From NCBI RefSeq assembly GCF_009754945.1, contig NZ_WPIN01000002.1, forward strand, positions 682,001 through 746,000: 64,000 nucleotides of DNA. The letters are read 5' to 3'. The stretch comes from Spirosoma arboris (GTDB taxonomy: Bacteria; Bacteroidota; Bacteroidia; Cytophagales; Spirosomataceae). The translations under genes were made by a program, and so were the position numbers. Positions 9,226 through 17,534 of this stretch are shown piece after piece. Within the stretch, counting starts at the first letter, position 1, and every line of letters begins with the position of its first letter. A model generated the notes under the pieces. It had not been told where the DNA came from. It did not search any database and saw nothing but the letters and a program-made list of their open reading frames with translations.

Positions 9226-10311
9226 ATGGAAGACGTAAAGCCGCAATTACTAAAAGTCACAATTGACGGAATAGAAGTTGAAGTTGAGCCTGGTACGACC
9301 ATTTTACAGGCTGCCCGTAAAATTGGTCCAGCGGTAGCTCCTCCGGCCATGTGTTACTACCAGCCCTTGAAAGGTAGTGGCGGTAAATGCCGGGCCTGTT
9401 TGGTTCGAGTAGCTGCTGGTTCGGCTAAAGATCCACGTCCGATGCCTAAACTGGTGGCTTCCTGTCTGACTGCTGTACAAGACGGTATGGTGGTCGAAAA
9501 TGAAACCAGCCCGCAAGTGATTGATGCCCGCAATGGTGTCGTTGAGTTTCTATTGTTGAATCACCCACTCGATTGCCCTGTTTGTGATCAGGCTGGTGAG
9601 TGCGATCTTCAGAATTTTGCGTTCGATCACGGTAAATCGACAACTCGTTACGAAGAGGATCGCCGGACGTTCGAGAAAAAAGACGTTGGTCCGTATATCC
9701 AGTTACACATGACGCGCTGCATACTCTGCTATCGTTGCGTGTACACTGCCGACCAAATCACGAACAAACGGGTTCATGGCGTATTAGGTCGTGGCGATGC
9801 TTCTGAAATTGGCACTTACATTGAGAAGGCTATCGATAATGACTTCTCAGGTAACGTCATTGACGTATGTCCAGTTGGTGCTTTAACAGACAAAACGTAT
9901 CGGTTCAAAAACCGGGTTTGGTTCTCGAAACCCGTCGATGCACACCGCGATTGCCCAACCTGTTCGGGTAAGGTTACGCTTTGGTACCGAGGAGAAGACG
10001 TAATTCGGGTAACCGCTCGCAAAAATGAGTGGGGCGAAGTAGTAGAGTTTATCTGCAACACCTGCCGGTTCGATACGAAGAAAACCAGCGATTGGACTAT
10101 CGAAGGGCCAACGAAAATTTCTAGAAGTTCAGTAATTTCGGCTAATAAGTACCGGGCCGACACAATCAAACCAAGTTTCGGCCAACGCTTAGCCGCTGCC
10201 GAATACAAGGCCATTCACGATGAACGGGATACGTCGCAGCTGGATATTAAGCAATTAGCTCCAGAGCGTTTCGCGAAGGTATTACCATCGGCAATGGAGC
10301 CAGAACCTTGA
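9226..10311 (+). CDS. nuoG: NADH-quinone oxidoreductase subunit G, short form
   Basis: Iron-sulfur subunit of the NADH-dehydrogenase module. Its 361 residues cover only the N-terminal third of E. coli NuoG. The ligands can be read in order: N1b Cys43, Cys55, Cys58, Cys80; N5 His113, Cys117, Cys120, Cys126; and a ferredoxin-like cluster Cys165, Cys168, Cys171, Cys215. A further CxxC pair set (Cys243/246 and Cys277/280) could bind a metal, in a spacing unlike classical N7. The molybdopterin-oxidoreductase domain is absent, as is usual in Bacteroidota. The ORF ends cleanly, so I do not read it as a truncation. Confidence 0.93.
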   Translation: MEDVKPQLLKVTIDGIEVEVEPGTTILQAARKIGPAVAPPAMCYYQPLKGSGGKCRACLVRVAAGSAKDPRPMPKLVASCLTAVQDGMVVENETSPQVIDARNGVVEFLLLNHPLDCPVCDQAGECDLQNFAFDHGKSTTRYEEDRRTFEKKDVGPYIQLHMTRCILCYRCVYTADQITNKRVHGVLGRGDASEIGTYIEKAIDNDFSGNVIDVCPVGALTDKTYRFKNRVWFSKPVDAHRDCPTCSGKVTLWYRGEDVIRVTARKNEWGEVVEFICNTCRFDTKKTSDWTIEGPTKISRSSVISANKYRADTIKPSFGQRLAAAEYKAIHDERDTSQLDIKQLAPERFAKVLPSAMEPEP

Positions 10312-10328
10312 GGAGTTTTATTAATGTG

Positions 10329-10391
10329 GTATCGGTTTTTTTTACCCGATACGTCACTCATTAAAATGTGTCGGGTTCCTAAACCTGACAC
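10329..10391. repeat. Two adjacent hairpins between nuoG and nuoH
   Basis: GTATCGG (10329-10335) pairs perfectly with CCGATAC (10346-10352). GTGTCGGGTT (10368-10377) pairs with AACCTGACAC (10382-10391) with one mismatch. Their presence argues that the in-frame ATG at 10324 is not the nuoH start. Confidence 0.65.
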
Positions 10392-10401
10392 CACGCTAAA
10401 A

Positions 10402-11556
10402 ATGGACTTAACCGTATTACTCGTTAAAGGATTAATTATCCTTATCATTTTTGCGATAACGCTGGGTATTGCCGCCTACTCTACGTATGGAGAGCGGAAG
10501 GTAGCCGCTTTTTTGCAGGATCGAATTGGCCCAAACCGAGCCGGTCCCTGGGGCTTGTTACAGCCCCTTGCCGACGGCGGCAAAATGTTCTTCAAAGAGG
10601 ATTTTATCCCCGCTCAGGCCAGTAAATGGCTATTTATTCTGGGCCCATGTTTAGCTATGCTTACGGCTCTGATGTCGAGCGCAGTGATTCCTTTTGGTGA
10701 TACGATCAAATTTGGTACGTATTCCATTCCGGTACAAGCTATTGAAATCAACATCGGAGTACTCTATATTTTCGGTGTTGTTTCGTTAGGTGTGTATGGC
10801 ATTATGGTAGGTGGCTGGGCCTCCAACAACAAGTTCTCTCTGCTAGGAGCCATTCGGGCAGCCTCGCAGAACATCAGCTACGAAATTGCGCTGGGCCTAT
10901 CGCTCATTGCCATCTTGATGATGAGTGGCTCCCTGTCGCTTTCGAAGATTATTAATGAACAAGCTACGTTCTTTGAGTGGAATATTTTTACGCAACCTTT
11001 AGGCTTCGTCATTTTCCTGACCTGCGCTTTTGCGGAGTGTAACCGTACTCCTTTCGATTTGCCAGAGTGCGAAACAGAGCTCGTTGGTGGTTACCACACC
11101 GAATATAGCTCGATGAAACTAGGCTTCTATTTATTCGCCGAATACATCAATATGTTTGTTTCGTCGGCGTTTATCTCGGCTCTGTATTTCGGCGGCTTTC
11201 ATTATCCATTCATGAATGAGATTGGTCAGGCGCTCGAAAAGTCTTTGGGAGCTATAACTGGCCATAATGTAGCAACAGCCATTGGTGTGGCCGTTTACTT
11301 TGGCAAGATTTTGTTTTTCATTTTCTTTTTTATGTGGGTTCGCTGGACAGTTCCACGTTTCCGGTATGACCAGCTGATGAATCTGGGTTGGAAAACATTT
11401 ATCCCGTTAGCTATTCTGAATGTTGTGATAACGGGTGCTGGTTTGCTCTATAATTTCAAATATGCAACCTGGCTGATTGCCATCGTAATGATTGTATTGG
11501 CTGTTTCATCAATGTCTCGCGCCCCCAAGCGGGAAATTGTACCACAAAGAGGTTAA
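10402..11556 (+). CDS. nuoH: NADH-quinone oxidoreductase subunit H
   Basis: Membrane subunit that lines the quinone tunnel and couples quinone reduction to proton pumping. With the ATG at 10402 the protein has 384 residues and about eight membrane helices. The hallmark loops are present: the RIGPNRAGPWGLLQPLADGG region and the acidic AFAECNRTPFDLPECETEL loop. An in-frame ATG at 10324 would add 26 residues made from two hairpins, so I reject it. nuoI follows after 54 bases. Confidence 0.95.
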   Translation: MDLTVLLVKGLIILIIFAITLGIAAYSTYGERKVAAFLQDRIGPNRAGPWGLLQPLADGGKMFFKEDFIPAQASKWLFILGPCLAMLTALMSSAVIPFGDTIKFGTYSIPVQAIEINIGVLYIFGVVSLGVYGIMVGGWASNNKFSLLGAIRAASQNISYEIALGLSLIAILMMSGSLSLSKIINEQATFFEWNIFTQPLGFVIFLTCAFAECNRTPFDLPECETELVGGYHTEYSSMKLGFYLFAEYINMFVSSAFISALYFGGFHYPFMNEIGQALEKSLGAITGHNVATAIGVAVYFGKILFFIFFFMWVRWTVPRFRYDQLMNLGWKTFIPLAILNVVITGAGLLYNFKYATWLIAIVMIVLAVSSMSRAPKREIVPQRG

Positions 11557-11568
11557 TCGGTTTATAGC

Positions 11569-11597
11569 TTGTAGTCCGAAGTTGATTATAACTACAA
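11569..11597. repeat. Short hairpin between nuoH and nuoI
   Basis: TTGTAGT (11569-11575) pairs with ACTACAA (11591-11597) around a 15-base loop. It is one of several hairpins placed between nuo genes. Confidence 0.45.
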
Positions 11598-11610
11598 ACG
11601 CCTTACTATT

Positions 11611-12177
11611 ATGCAATTAACAAACCGCTCCAAGCAGGTTAGCAATAAGGAAATGACACTGGCAGAGAAGATGTATCTGCCTGCTGTTATTGGTGGTCTG
11701 GCCATCACGATTCGTCACTTTTTTCGTAAAAAGCCAACCATTCAGTACCCAGAGGTCAAGAAATATCTTGGGCCGATTTATCGGGGACATCATATTCTGA
11801 AACGCGATGAGCAGGGTCGAGAACGGTGCACAGCTTGCGGATTGTGCGCAGTTGCCTGCCCAGCCGAAGCCATTTCGATGGTAGCAGCCGAACGCAAAAA
11901 AGGCGAAGAAAGCTTGTATCGGGAAGAGAAATACGCGGCTGTATACGAGATCAATATGCTACGTTGTATCTTCTGCGGTCTGTGTGAAGAAGCTTGTCCC
12001 AAACAGGCTGTTTATCTTCGCCACGATCGGATGGTGCCGGTTTTCCAGGAGCGCGATGAGGTAATCTATGGCAAAGATCGGCTGGTTGAAAAAATGGACG
12101 ATCGGTATATTCGGGTAAACAACTCTGAGGTAAAAGCTACGCCAACCGAACCAAGCCTGACACGAGCTGCTACCTAG
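11611..12177 (+). CDS. nuoI: NADH-quinone oxidoreductase subunit I
   Basis: Ferredoxin-like subunit with two [4Fe-4S] clusters (N6a and N6b), relaying electrons to NuoB. The 188-residue protein has two textbook motifs: Cys73, Cys76, Cys79, Cys83 in CTACGLCAVACP and Cys119, Cys122, Cys125, Cys129 in CIFCGLCEEACP. An N-terminal amphipathic stretch (about 15-40) anchors it to the membrane arm. A later Met15 is a possible alternative start. Confidence 0.95.
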   Translation: MQLTNRSKQVSNKEMTLAEKMYLPAVIGGLAITIRHFFRKKPTIQYPEVKKYLGPIYRGHHILKRDEQGRERCTACGLCAVACPAEAISMVAAERKKGEESLYREEKYAAVYEINMLRCIFCGLCEEACPKQAVYLRHDRMVPVFQERDEVIYGKDRLVEKMDDRYIRVNNSEVKATPTEPSLTRAAT

Positions 12178-12291
12178 TAAAACTGTCATTCATTGTCAGG
12201 AGCAGCAAAAATAGCCAAGTATTGCCAATAATGGGTACTTGCTGGATTTGGACAGCTTCTGACCACACTTGACAATTTCTGACCACTGATT

Positions 12292-12846
12292 ATGACTGAG
12301 ACACTTAACTTTTTTAAAACACTGACGCCTACCGGCTATCTATTCCTTCTTCTAACGGCACTTACCTTGTTTAGTGCGATTGGAGTAGTAACAGCGCGAA
12401 ATCCAATTTATAGCGTTCTGGCCCTCATTGCTACGTTCTTTTGCCTATCTGGACATTATATTTTGCTGAATGCTCAGTTTTTGGCCGCAGTGAATATCAT
12501 CGTGTATGCAGGAGCCATTATGGTTTTATTCCTGTTCACGATCATGTTCCTGAATCTTCGGAAAGAAGATGAGGAGTCAAAGACAAATCTGACAAAAATG
12601 GCTTCCGTAGTTGTCGGCGGTTTGTTGATGGTGATGCTCATTACCATTTTCAGGGCCAAAAGTGCTCAGGTACCTGTGGTCAATACCGCTTCGTTCAACA
12701 GTAAAACAGGTTTGGTTGAGAATCTAGGGCAACTGCTCTATAGCAGCTATATTCTACCCTTCGAATTAGCGTCTATTTTATTCATAATCGCGATGGTTGG
12801 AGCAGTTATGCTTGGGAAGCGGGAAGCGGGTGACCGCCATTTCTGA
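12292..12846 (+). CDS. nuoJ: NADH-quinone oxidoreductase subunit J
   Basis: Membrane-arm subunit of complex I. The 184-residue protein has five hydrophobic helices, including the conserved NIIVYAGAIMVLFLFTIMFL segment typical of NuoJ, and a final helix ending before MLGKREAGDRHF. A strong terminator follows at 12886-12908, so the operon ends here. nuoK, L, M and N do not follow and are not in the window. Confidence 0.93.
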   Translation: MTETLNFFKTLTPTGYLFLLLTALTLFSAIGVVTARNPIYSVLALIATFFCLSGHYILLNAQFLAAVNIIVYAGAIMVLFLFTIMFLNLRKEDEESKTNLTKMASVVVGGLLMVMLITIFRAKSAQVPVVNTASFNSKTGLVENLGQLLYSSYILPFELASILFIIAMVGAVMLGKREAGDRHF

Positions 12847-12885
12847 CCATTGATTTAGTTGATTTTTTTGACTGACTTTGATTAT

Positions 12886-12908
12886 TGGCCGCTCTTTATG
12901 AGCGGCCA
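12886..12908 (+). terminator. Intrinsic terminator of the nuo operon
   Basis: TGGCCGCTC (12886-12894) and GAGCGGCCA (12900-12908) form a perfect 9-bp GC-rich stem with a 5-base loop. It is followed by TTTTCGTTT, and lies 40 bases after the nuoJ stop. Confidence 0.85.
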
Positions 12909-12991
12909 TTTTCGTTTATGGAGTATGAATATGCTTTGAGTACTTTATGTCACAAGGAGATAAATTTGCTTACACTTTTCCTATCTATTTT

Positions 12992-13861
12992 ATGATACGA
13001 TCCTTACTCTTTTTCTGGGTTCTTGGCCTCGGCACAGTATCAGCCCAAAAGCCATTATTAACTGATTCTATTTTAATAGAAGGTCATTATCGGGTCTTTC
13101 ATTTTATAAAACCAGCCAAAGCATATTCGTCGTTAATTTTCATTCTGCATGGTTCGGGAGGAAATGGCGAAGGAGCCCGAAAAGGAGCCGATAAACTGGA
13201 AGAAAAAGCGGATACTGAGAATTTGCTGCTGGTTTACCCGGATGGTTATAAACGATACTGGAATGAATGCCGTAAAACGGCAAGCACAATAGCTAACAAG
13301 GAAGACATTAATGAAAATGCATTTTTTGGTCAAATGATCAGCTATTTCGCTGCAAAATACCAGATCAATACGAAGCAGGTTTTCGCCGTCGGCACTTCAG
13401 GAGGAGGTCATATGGCCTACAAACTTGCGCTAACTATGCCCGAAAAGTTTAGAGCGATAACAGCTCTGATTGCCAATCTCCCTGATACAAACAACCTGGA
13501 TTGCCCCGAAAAAAGAATCGCGATTCCCGTGATGATTGTAAATGGTACAGCCGATCAAACGAATCCTTATGAAGGTGGAGAAGTAATAACTGGGAGTATT
13601 AGTATGGGGCTTGTTCGTTCTACTGAGCGTACGTTTCATTATTGGGCAGACTTGGCAGGGTACAAAAAACAACCTCTCAAAGAGCTATTACCCGATACAG
13701 ATCCGAATGATCTCAAAACAATTGAGCGCTATACATATAAAGAAAAAGGCAAGCCAGAAGTTACGTTATTGAAAGTAATTGGCGGTAAACACGACTATCC
13801 GAACGACATTAATGTGTATCTCGAAGCCTGGGCCTTTTTCAGAAGACAGTTAACTCCTTAA
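12992..13861 (+). CDS. Secreted alpha/beta-hydrolase, LpqC / PHB-depolymerase / feruloyl-esterase type
   Basis: The frame opens at an ATG at 12947, but the ATG at 12992 starts a clean signal peptide (MIRSLLFFWVLGLGTVSAQ), giving 289 residues. The fold markers fit COG3509-type esterases: the oxyanion region FILHGSGGNG (about 50-59), nucleophile Ser136 in GTSGGG, Asp188 in NGTADQTNP and His267 in GGKHDYP. The likely role is hydrolysis of an ester (polyester, feruloyl or acetyl-carbohydrate) in the periplasm or outside the cell. The exact substrate is unknown. It stands alone between the nuo terminator and the thiolase gene. Confidence 0.75.
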   Translation: MIRSLLFFWVLGLGTVSAQKPLLTDSILIEGHYRVFHFIKPAKAYSSLIFILHGSGGNGEGARKGADKLEEKADTENLLLVYPDGYKRYWNECRKTASTIANKEDINENAFFGQMISYFAAKYQINTKQVFAVGTSGGGHMAYKLALTMPEKFRAITALIANLPDTNNLDCPEKRIAIPVMIVNGTADQTNPYEGGEVITGSISMGLVRSTERTFHYWADLAGYKKQPLKELLPDTDPNDLKTIERYTYKEKGKPEVTLLKVIGGKHDYPNDINVYLEAWAFFRRQLTP

Positions 13862-13889
13862 CGCCTTCTTGGAGTTTATTAAGAAAAAT

Positions 13890-13905
13890 AGTATGCTTGC
13901 ATAAT
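13890..13905. promoter_or_regulatory. AGTATGC-N2-GCATA operator before the thiolase gene
   Basis: AGTATGC, TT, GCATAAT lies about 85 bases before the thiolase ATG. The left half-site is identical, and the right half nearly so, to two sites before the acyl-CoA dehydrogenase gene (25187-25208 and 25235-25253). The palindromic form suggests a TetR-family dimer, but no such regulator lies in the window. Confidence 0.6.
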
Positions 13906-13988
13906 AATTTATTAGCTCTGGCAATTAATCAGACAGAAAATCGGTTATCCTAGAAATTTCCTGCTTAACCAGTAAATACATTGCTTTT

Positions 13989-15167
13989 ATGGACGCATAC
14001 ATTGTAGCCGGTTACCGTACTGCAGTGGGAAAAGCCCCACGCGGAGGTCTCCGTTTCACCCGCCCCGACGATATGGCGGCTGAAGTAATCAAGCATTTAT
14101 TAAGTCAGGTACCTAACCTCGATCCAGCGCGTGTTGAAGACCTTATTGTAGGAAACGCCGTGCCCGAGGCCGAACAGGGCATGCAAATTGCCCGTTATAT
14201 TGCCCTTCTTTCATTGCCCAATAGTGTACCTGGTATGACCATAAATCGGTATTGTGGTTCGGGGTTGGAAGCCATTGCTATTGCTTCGGCTAAAATCCAC
14301 GCGGGTCTGGCTGATTGTATTATTGCCGGTGGTACAGAATCCATGTCGCTAGTACCCGTAATGGGATGGAAAACAGCACTGAACTACGAAATCGCCAAAG
14401 CTCATCCTGACTATTATATTGGTATGGGTTTAACGGCAGAACAAGTTGCCCAACAATTCAAGATTAGCCGCGATGCACAGGACGAATTCGCGCTCGAATC
14501 GCATCAAAAAGCGTTGCTTGCTCAGAAAGAAGGGAAATTCACCGACGAAATCGTACCGATCAAGGTAAGCGAAACCTATTTCGATGCAGAAAGCAATAAG
14601 AAGAAAACGCGCGAATGGACCGTATCGCAAGATGAAGGCCCACGGAAAGACACCAGTGCTGAAGGCCTGGCGAAATTGAAGCCTGTGTTTGCAGCTGGCG
14701 GTTCGGTAACGGCTGGTAACTCATCCCAAACCTCAGATGGAGCTGCCTTTGTGGTTGTTATGTCGGAGCGGTTAGCCAATGAGTTGAATTTGCAGCCTGT
14801 CGCTCGGATGGTCTCTTATGCTACGGCGGGTGTCGAGCCTAAAATTATGGGTATCGGCCCAGTGGCAGCCATTCCTATCGCGCTCAAGAAATCAGGTCTA
14901 AAACAGGACGACATTGATCTAATCGAATTAAACGAAGCTTTTGCCGCCCAGTCACTAGCCGTTATACAAGAATTGGGCCTCGACCGAAGTAAAATCAATC
15001 CAAACGGCGGTGCTATTGCCTTGGGTCATGCGCTTGGCTCGACTGGTGCTCGCTTATCGGTGCAGTTGCTGAACGAAATGCGTCGTCGCGATCAGAAATA
15101 CGGAATGGTATCTGCCTGTGTTGGCGGTGGCCAGGGCGTAGCCGGGATTTTTGAGCGGCTGAATTGA
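13989..15167 (+). CDS. Acetyl-CoA acyltransferase (thiolase)
   Basis: Thiolase that cleaves 3-ketoacyl-CoA with CoA in beta-oxidation; the acetoacetyl-CoA direction is also possible. The 392-residue length is standard. The catalytic residues are present: Cys89 in [10 protein letters not shown], the NEAFAAQ motif, His347 in [10 protein letters not shown] and Cys377 in SACVGGGQG. It is a single gene with no fadB-like partner beside it. The upstream palindrome, shared with the acyl-CoA dehydrogenase gene 11 kb away, suggests joint control with fatty-acid degradation, so a FadA/FadI-like role fits better than biosynthetic use. Confidence 0.9.
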   Translation: MDAYIVAGYRTAVGKAPRGGLRFTRPDDMAAEVIKHLLSQVPNLDPARVEDLIVGNAVPEAEQGMQIARYIALLSLPNSVPGMTINRYCGSGLEAIAIASAKIHAGLADCIIAGGTESMSLVPVMGWKTALNYEIAKAHPDYYIGMGLTAEQVAQQFKISRDAQDEFALESHQKALLAQKEGKFTDEIVPIKVSETYFDAESNKKKTREWTVSQDEGPRKDTSAEGLAKLKPVFAAGGSVTAGNSSQTSDGAAFVVVMSERLANELNLQPVARMVSYATAGVEPKIMGIGPVAAIPIALKKSGLKQDDIDLIELNEAFAAQSLAVIQELGLDRSKINPNGGAIALGHALGSTGARLSVQLLNEMRRRDQKYGMVSACVGGGQGVAGIFERLN

Positions 15168-15208
15168 TTTGCGGCTCTGAATCTGTAGTTGGTACAGTTT
15201 CAAAGTAG

Positions 15209-15259
15209 GTAACCCTAGATTATCGTTAGTTTTAAGACTTTACGATAATCTAGGGTTAC
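15209..15259. repeat. Perfect 18-bp inverted repeat after the thiolase gene
   Basis: Arms 15209-15226 and 15242-15259 are perfectly complementary around a 15-base loop; the arm core is AACCCTAGATTATCG. It abuts directly the second, longer inverted repeat at 15260-15344. The T-run 15260-15264 after the stem could serve as a terminator tail. Confidence 0.8.
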
Positions 15260-15344
15260 TTTTTGTCATTCCGACGCAAGGAGGAATCTCAAATTTCCTC
15301 ATTAGTCAAGCTTGAGATTCCTCCTTGCGTCGGAATGACAAAAA
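15260..15344. repeat. Perfect 33-bp inverted repeat, GTCAT...GACG element, copy 1
   Basis: Arms 15260-15292 and 15312-15344 are perfectly complementary, with a 19-base loop. Each arm begins TTTTTGTCATTCCGACG and also contains its own inner stem (ATTCC with GGAAT). A diverged copy with compensatory changes occurs at 29016-29106. Being T-flanked on both strands, it can end transcription from the thiolase gene on the plus strand and from the DoxX-side genes on the minus strand. Confidence 0.85.
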
Positions 15345-15370
15345 ATCAACAGAAAACACTTAAATAGCCT

Positions 15371-15718
15371 CTACTTCTTAAGTGGATGTCCCAAATAGAT
15401 CATTATTAAAGGCATCAACAAAAAAGGTATTTCGATTAAGGCTGCTTTCATATTATGTGCTTTAACCTGGAAAGCCAGAATAAGCAATATCACCGCTGCA
15501 TTAATAAGATTAGCACTAAAGAACGTTTGTGGAAATAAAACCAACAGCCCAACGGCCAGCGTAAGAATACTGATCAGCAGCATAACTGGCTTCCCAAAAC
15601 CTAATTCCGTAAACAGTTTCGCTTCTTCGGGCTTCACATTATTCGTTATGCCAGCCCATCCGTGTTTAATACTAAAGAAGACGGTAATTAAAATGAGTAT
15701 TCCACTTATGATCTTCAT
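15371..15718 (-). CDS. DoxX-like small membrane protein
   Basis: The 115-residue protein has four predicted membrane segments (about 2-20, 46-64, 67-86 and 94-110), the size and layout of DoxX-like family proteins. The function of these proteins is not well defined. It is the last gene of a minus-strand run with two short-chain dehydrogenases (69 bases after the first) and ends close to the long inverted repeat at 15260-15344. Confidence 0.6.
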   Translation of the reverse strand: MKIISGILILITVFFSIKHGWAGITNNVKPEEAKLFTELGFGKPVMLLISILTLAVGLLVLFPQTFFSANLINAAVILLILAFQVKAHNMKAALIEIPFLLMPLIMIYLGHPLKK

Positions 15719-15787
15719 GGCGGGTTGGTTTAGTTAAAAAACAGGGAGGACTGAAACAATACAATCCTGCTAATAAATTCTTTTGCC

Positions 15788-16552
15788 TTACAGATGCATG
15801 CCGCCTGACACCTCAATACGTTGTGCGTTGATCCATTTCGCATCGTCGGTACATAAAAAAGCAACTACACCGCCTATATCATCTGGACGCCCGACCCGAC
15901 CTAAAGCCGTTATTCCGGCAATGTGCTGGTTTACCTGTGGATTATCCCGCACTACACCACCACTAAAGTCTGTGGCGATCGCACCTGGTGCTACAATATT
16001 GACTGCAATACCACGTGAACCAAGTTCACTGGCCATATACATGGTTAATGTCTCAATTGCTCCTTTCATAGATGCATAAACGGCGCGGCCGGGTGACGTA
16101 AAGCGGGCCAGACCTGTAGAGATATTAATGATTCGGCCACCATCATGAATAAGTGGTAGTGCTTTTTGGGATAAAAAGAAGACGCCTTTAAAATGAATAT
16201 TCATTAGTAGATCAAACTGCTCTTCGGTCGTTTCGGCAAACGAAGCACTAAGACCAATACCTGCATTGTTGATCAAAAAATCAAAATGATCGGTGGCAAA
16301 CGTGTCTTTCAGGGCTGCGGCTAATTGACCGAAAAATGCGTCAAAACTTTTTGTGTCGCCGGTATTGAGTTGTAAAGCTGCGGCTTTTTGACCTGTCTTT
16401 TCAATTTCAGTGACTACTGCCAGGGCTTCGTCCTGTTTACTGTTATAGGTTAGAATTACGTCGATACCTTTTTGGGCAAGGCGAAGAGCCATGTCTTTAC
16501 CCAGGCCACGGCTTCCGCCAGTGACCAAAGCGATTTTACTGTTGGTTGTCAT
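15788..16552 (-). CDS. Short-chain dehydrogenase/reductase (FabG-like SDR)
   Basis: NAD(P)-dependent oxidoreductase of the classical SDR family, 254 residues. It shows the dinucleotide motif TGGSRGLG (11-18), NNAG (about 95-98), Ser145, Tyr159 and Lys163 in YASMKGA, and the C-terminal AQRIEVSGGMHL substrate-loop ending common in FabG-like enzymes. The basic Arg in the Gly motif suggests NADPH. The substrate is unknown. It lies in a minus-strand cluster with a second SDR and an AraC regulator, an arrangement typical of small-molecule detoxification genes. Confidence 0.85.
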   Translation of the reverse strand: MTTNSKIALVTGGSRGLGKDMALRLAQKGIDVILTYNSKQDEALAVVTEIEKTGQKAAALQLNTGDTKSFDAFFGQLAAALKDTFATDHFDFLINNAGIGLSASFAETTEEQFDLLMNIHFKGVFFLSQKALPLIHDGGRIINISTGLARFTSPGRAVYASMKGAIETLTMYMASELGSRGIAVNIVAPGAIATDFSGGVVRDNPQVNQHIAGITALGRVGRPDDIGGVVAFLCTDDAKWINAQRIEVSGGMHL

Positions 16553-16645
16553 TGTTCAATTTGTTGGTTAATTACTACGCTTAATTTTTAATCACAGAGG
16601 CACAGAGCTTTAATAGCATGCTCTATGGACAATAAAATTTGTTTA

Positions 16646-17437
16646 TTAAAGCACCGCTAGTTGGAATGATTGAGCCAGTGACTTCTCAGCTACTTTACTC
16701 ATCTGATTGAAAAGAAAGTTTGGCGCTATTCGGCTTAGGTATTTCAGGACGACAGCAATGCCTGGCAGGATTTCCAGCTTGTCTTTCATCATTCCTTTTA
16801 TGGCGACGGCAATCAGCTTGTCAGGCTCCATCATCATTCCACTGTCTACGTCGCCCTCGAACTTATCGTTTAACGGTGTTTTGGCGCCCGGCGCAACTAG
16901 TTCAAATACCCTTATATTGGTCTTCTTCAACTGCACGCGCAACGCTTGCGTATAAGCCCGAAGACCCGATTTTGTAGCCCCGTAGATTGGCGATAATGGA
17001 AAGGGAACGAAGGCAATTCCGGATGTTACATTCAAAATGGCTGCCGATTTTTTGGCCATCAAATGCGGCAGAAACTGCTGCACCATACGAACTGGCCCCG
17101 ACAAGTTGATGGCAATTTCCCGATTGACATTTTCCGGGTCAAGCATAGGATCGAGCAAGTTGAGCTTGCGCATTTCGCCCGCATTGTTAATCAGGATATT
17201 GAGGTCGGGAAATTGCCGGGTCACCTTCTCAAACAGTTGGGCAATAGCCTCTGGATTGCTCACATCACTTTGAAACGTGTGAACGTTGGGTAATTTTTTC
17301 TTGGTCTGGTCAAGCCTGGTCTGATCACGTCCTGTTATAAGAACTGTGTTTCCAAGATTAAGTAGCTGGCTGGCAAATTCGTAACCAAAGCCACTAGTGC
17401 CACCTGTTATTAGAATTGTGTTGTTGCTCAGTTCCAT
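16646..17437 (-). CDS. Short-chain dehydrogenase, DltE-like
   Basis: SDR enzyme of 263 residues with TGGTSGFG (11-18), NNAG (84-87), Ser139, Tyr152 and Lys156 in YGATKSG. The sequence around MRKLNLLDP and the C-terminal tail resemble the DltE/YdfG-like branch. Upstream on the minus strand, TACCTTTG (complement of 17461-17468) matches the Bacteroidota -7 box, 23 bases from the start, so the gene may have its own promoter. The product is probably cytoplasmic and the substrate is not evident. Confidence 0.8.
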   Translation of the reverse strand: MELSNNTILITGGTSGFGYEFASQLLNLGNTVLITGRDQTRLDQTKKKLPNVHTFQSDVSNPEAIAQLFEKVTRQFPDLNILINNAGEMRKLNLLDPMLDPENVNREIAINLSGPVRMVQQFLPHLMAKKSAAILNVTSGIAFVPFPLSPIYGATKSGLRAYTQALRVQLKKTNIRVFELVAPGAKTPLNDKFEGDVDSGMMMEPDKLIAVAIKGMMKDKLEILPGIAVVLKYLSRIAPNFLFNQMSKVAEKSLAQSFQLAVL

Positions 17438-17534
17438 CTTCTGCTGATGTTTTGATGGAACAAAGGTAGATTAGACGTCAGGGTGACTGTTTGCGAACAT
17501 CAATCCAATAGTTGCAAAATTCAAATCAAAGGGT

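Noticed and set aside
10324..10401. Earlier in-frame ATG for nuoH
   Set aside because: The 26 added residues are encoded by two intergenic hairpins, and NuoH proteins start at the MDLTVLL-like position.
12195..12285. Inverted repeat between nuoI and nuoJ
   Set aside because: TGTCAG/CTGACCA-like words recur, but no stem longer than about 6 bp forms, unlike at the other nuo junctions.
12947..12991. Earlier ATG for the LpqC-like esterase
   Set aside because: The ATG at 12992 yields a compact signal peptide. The longer form would put 15 residues before it. I cannot fully exclude the longer start.
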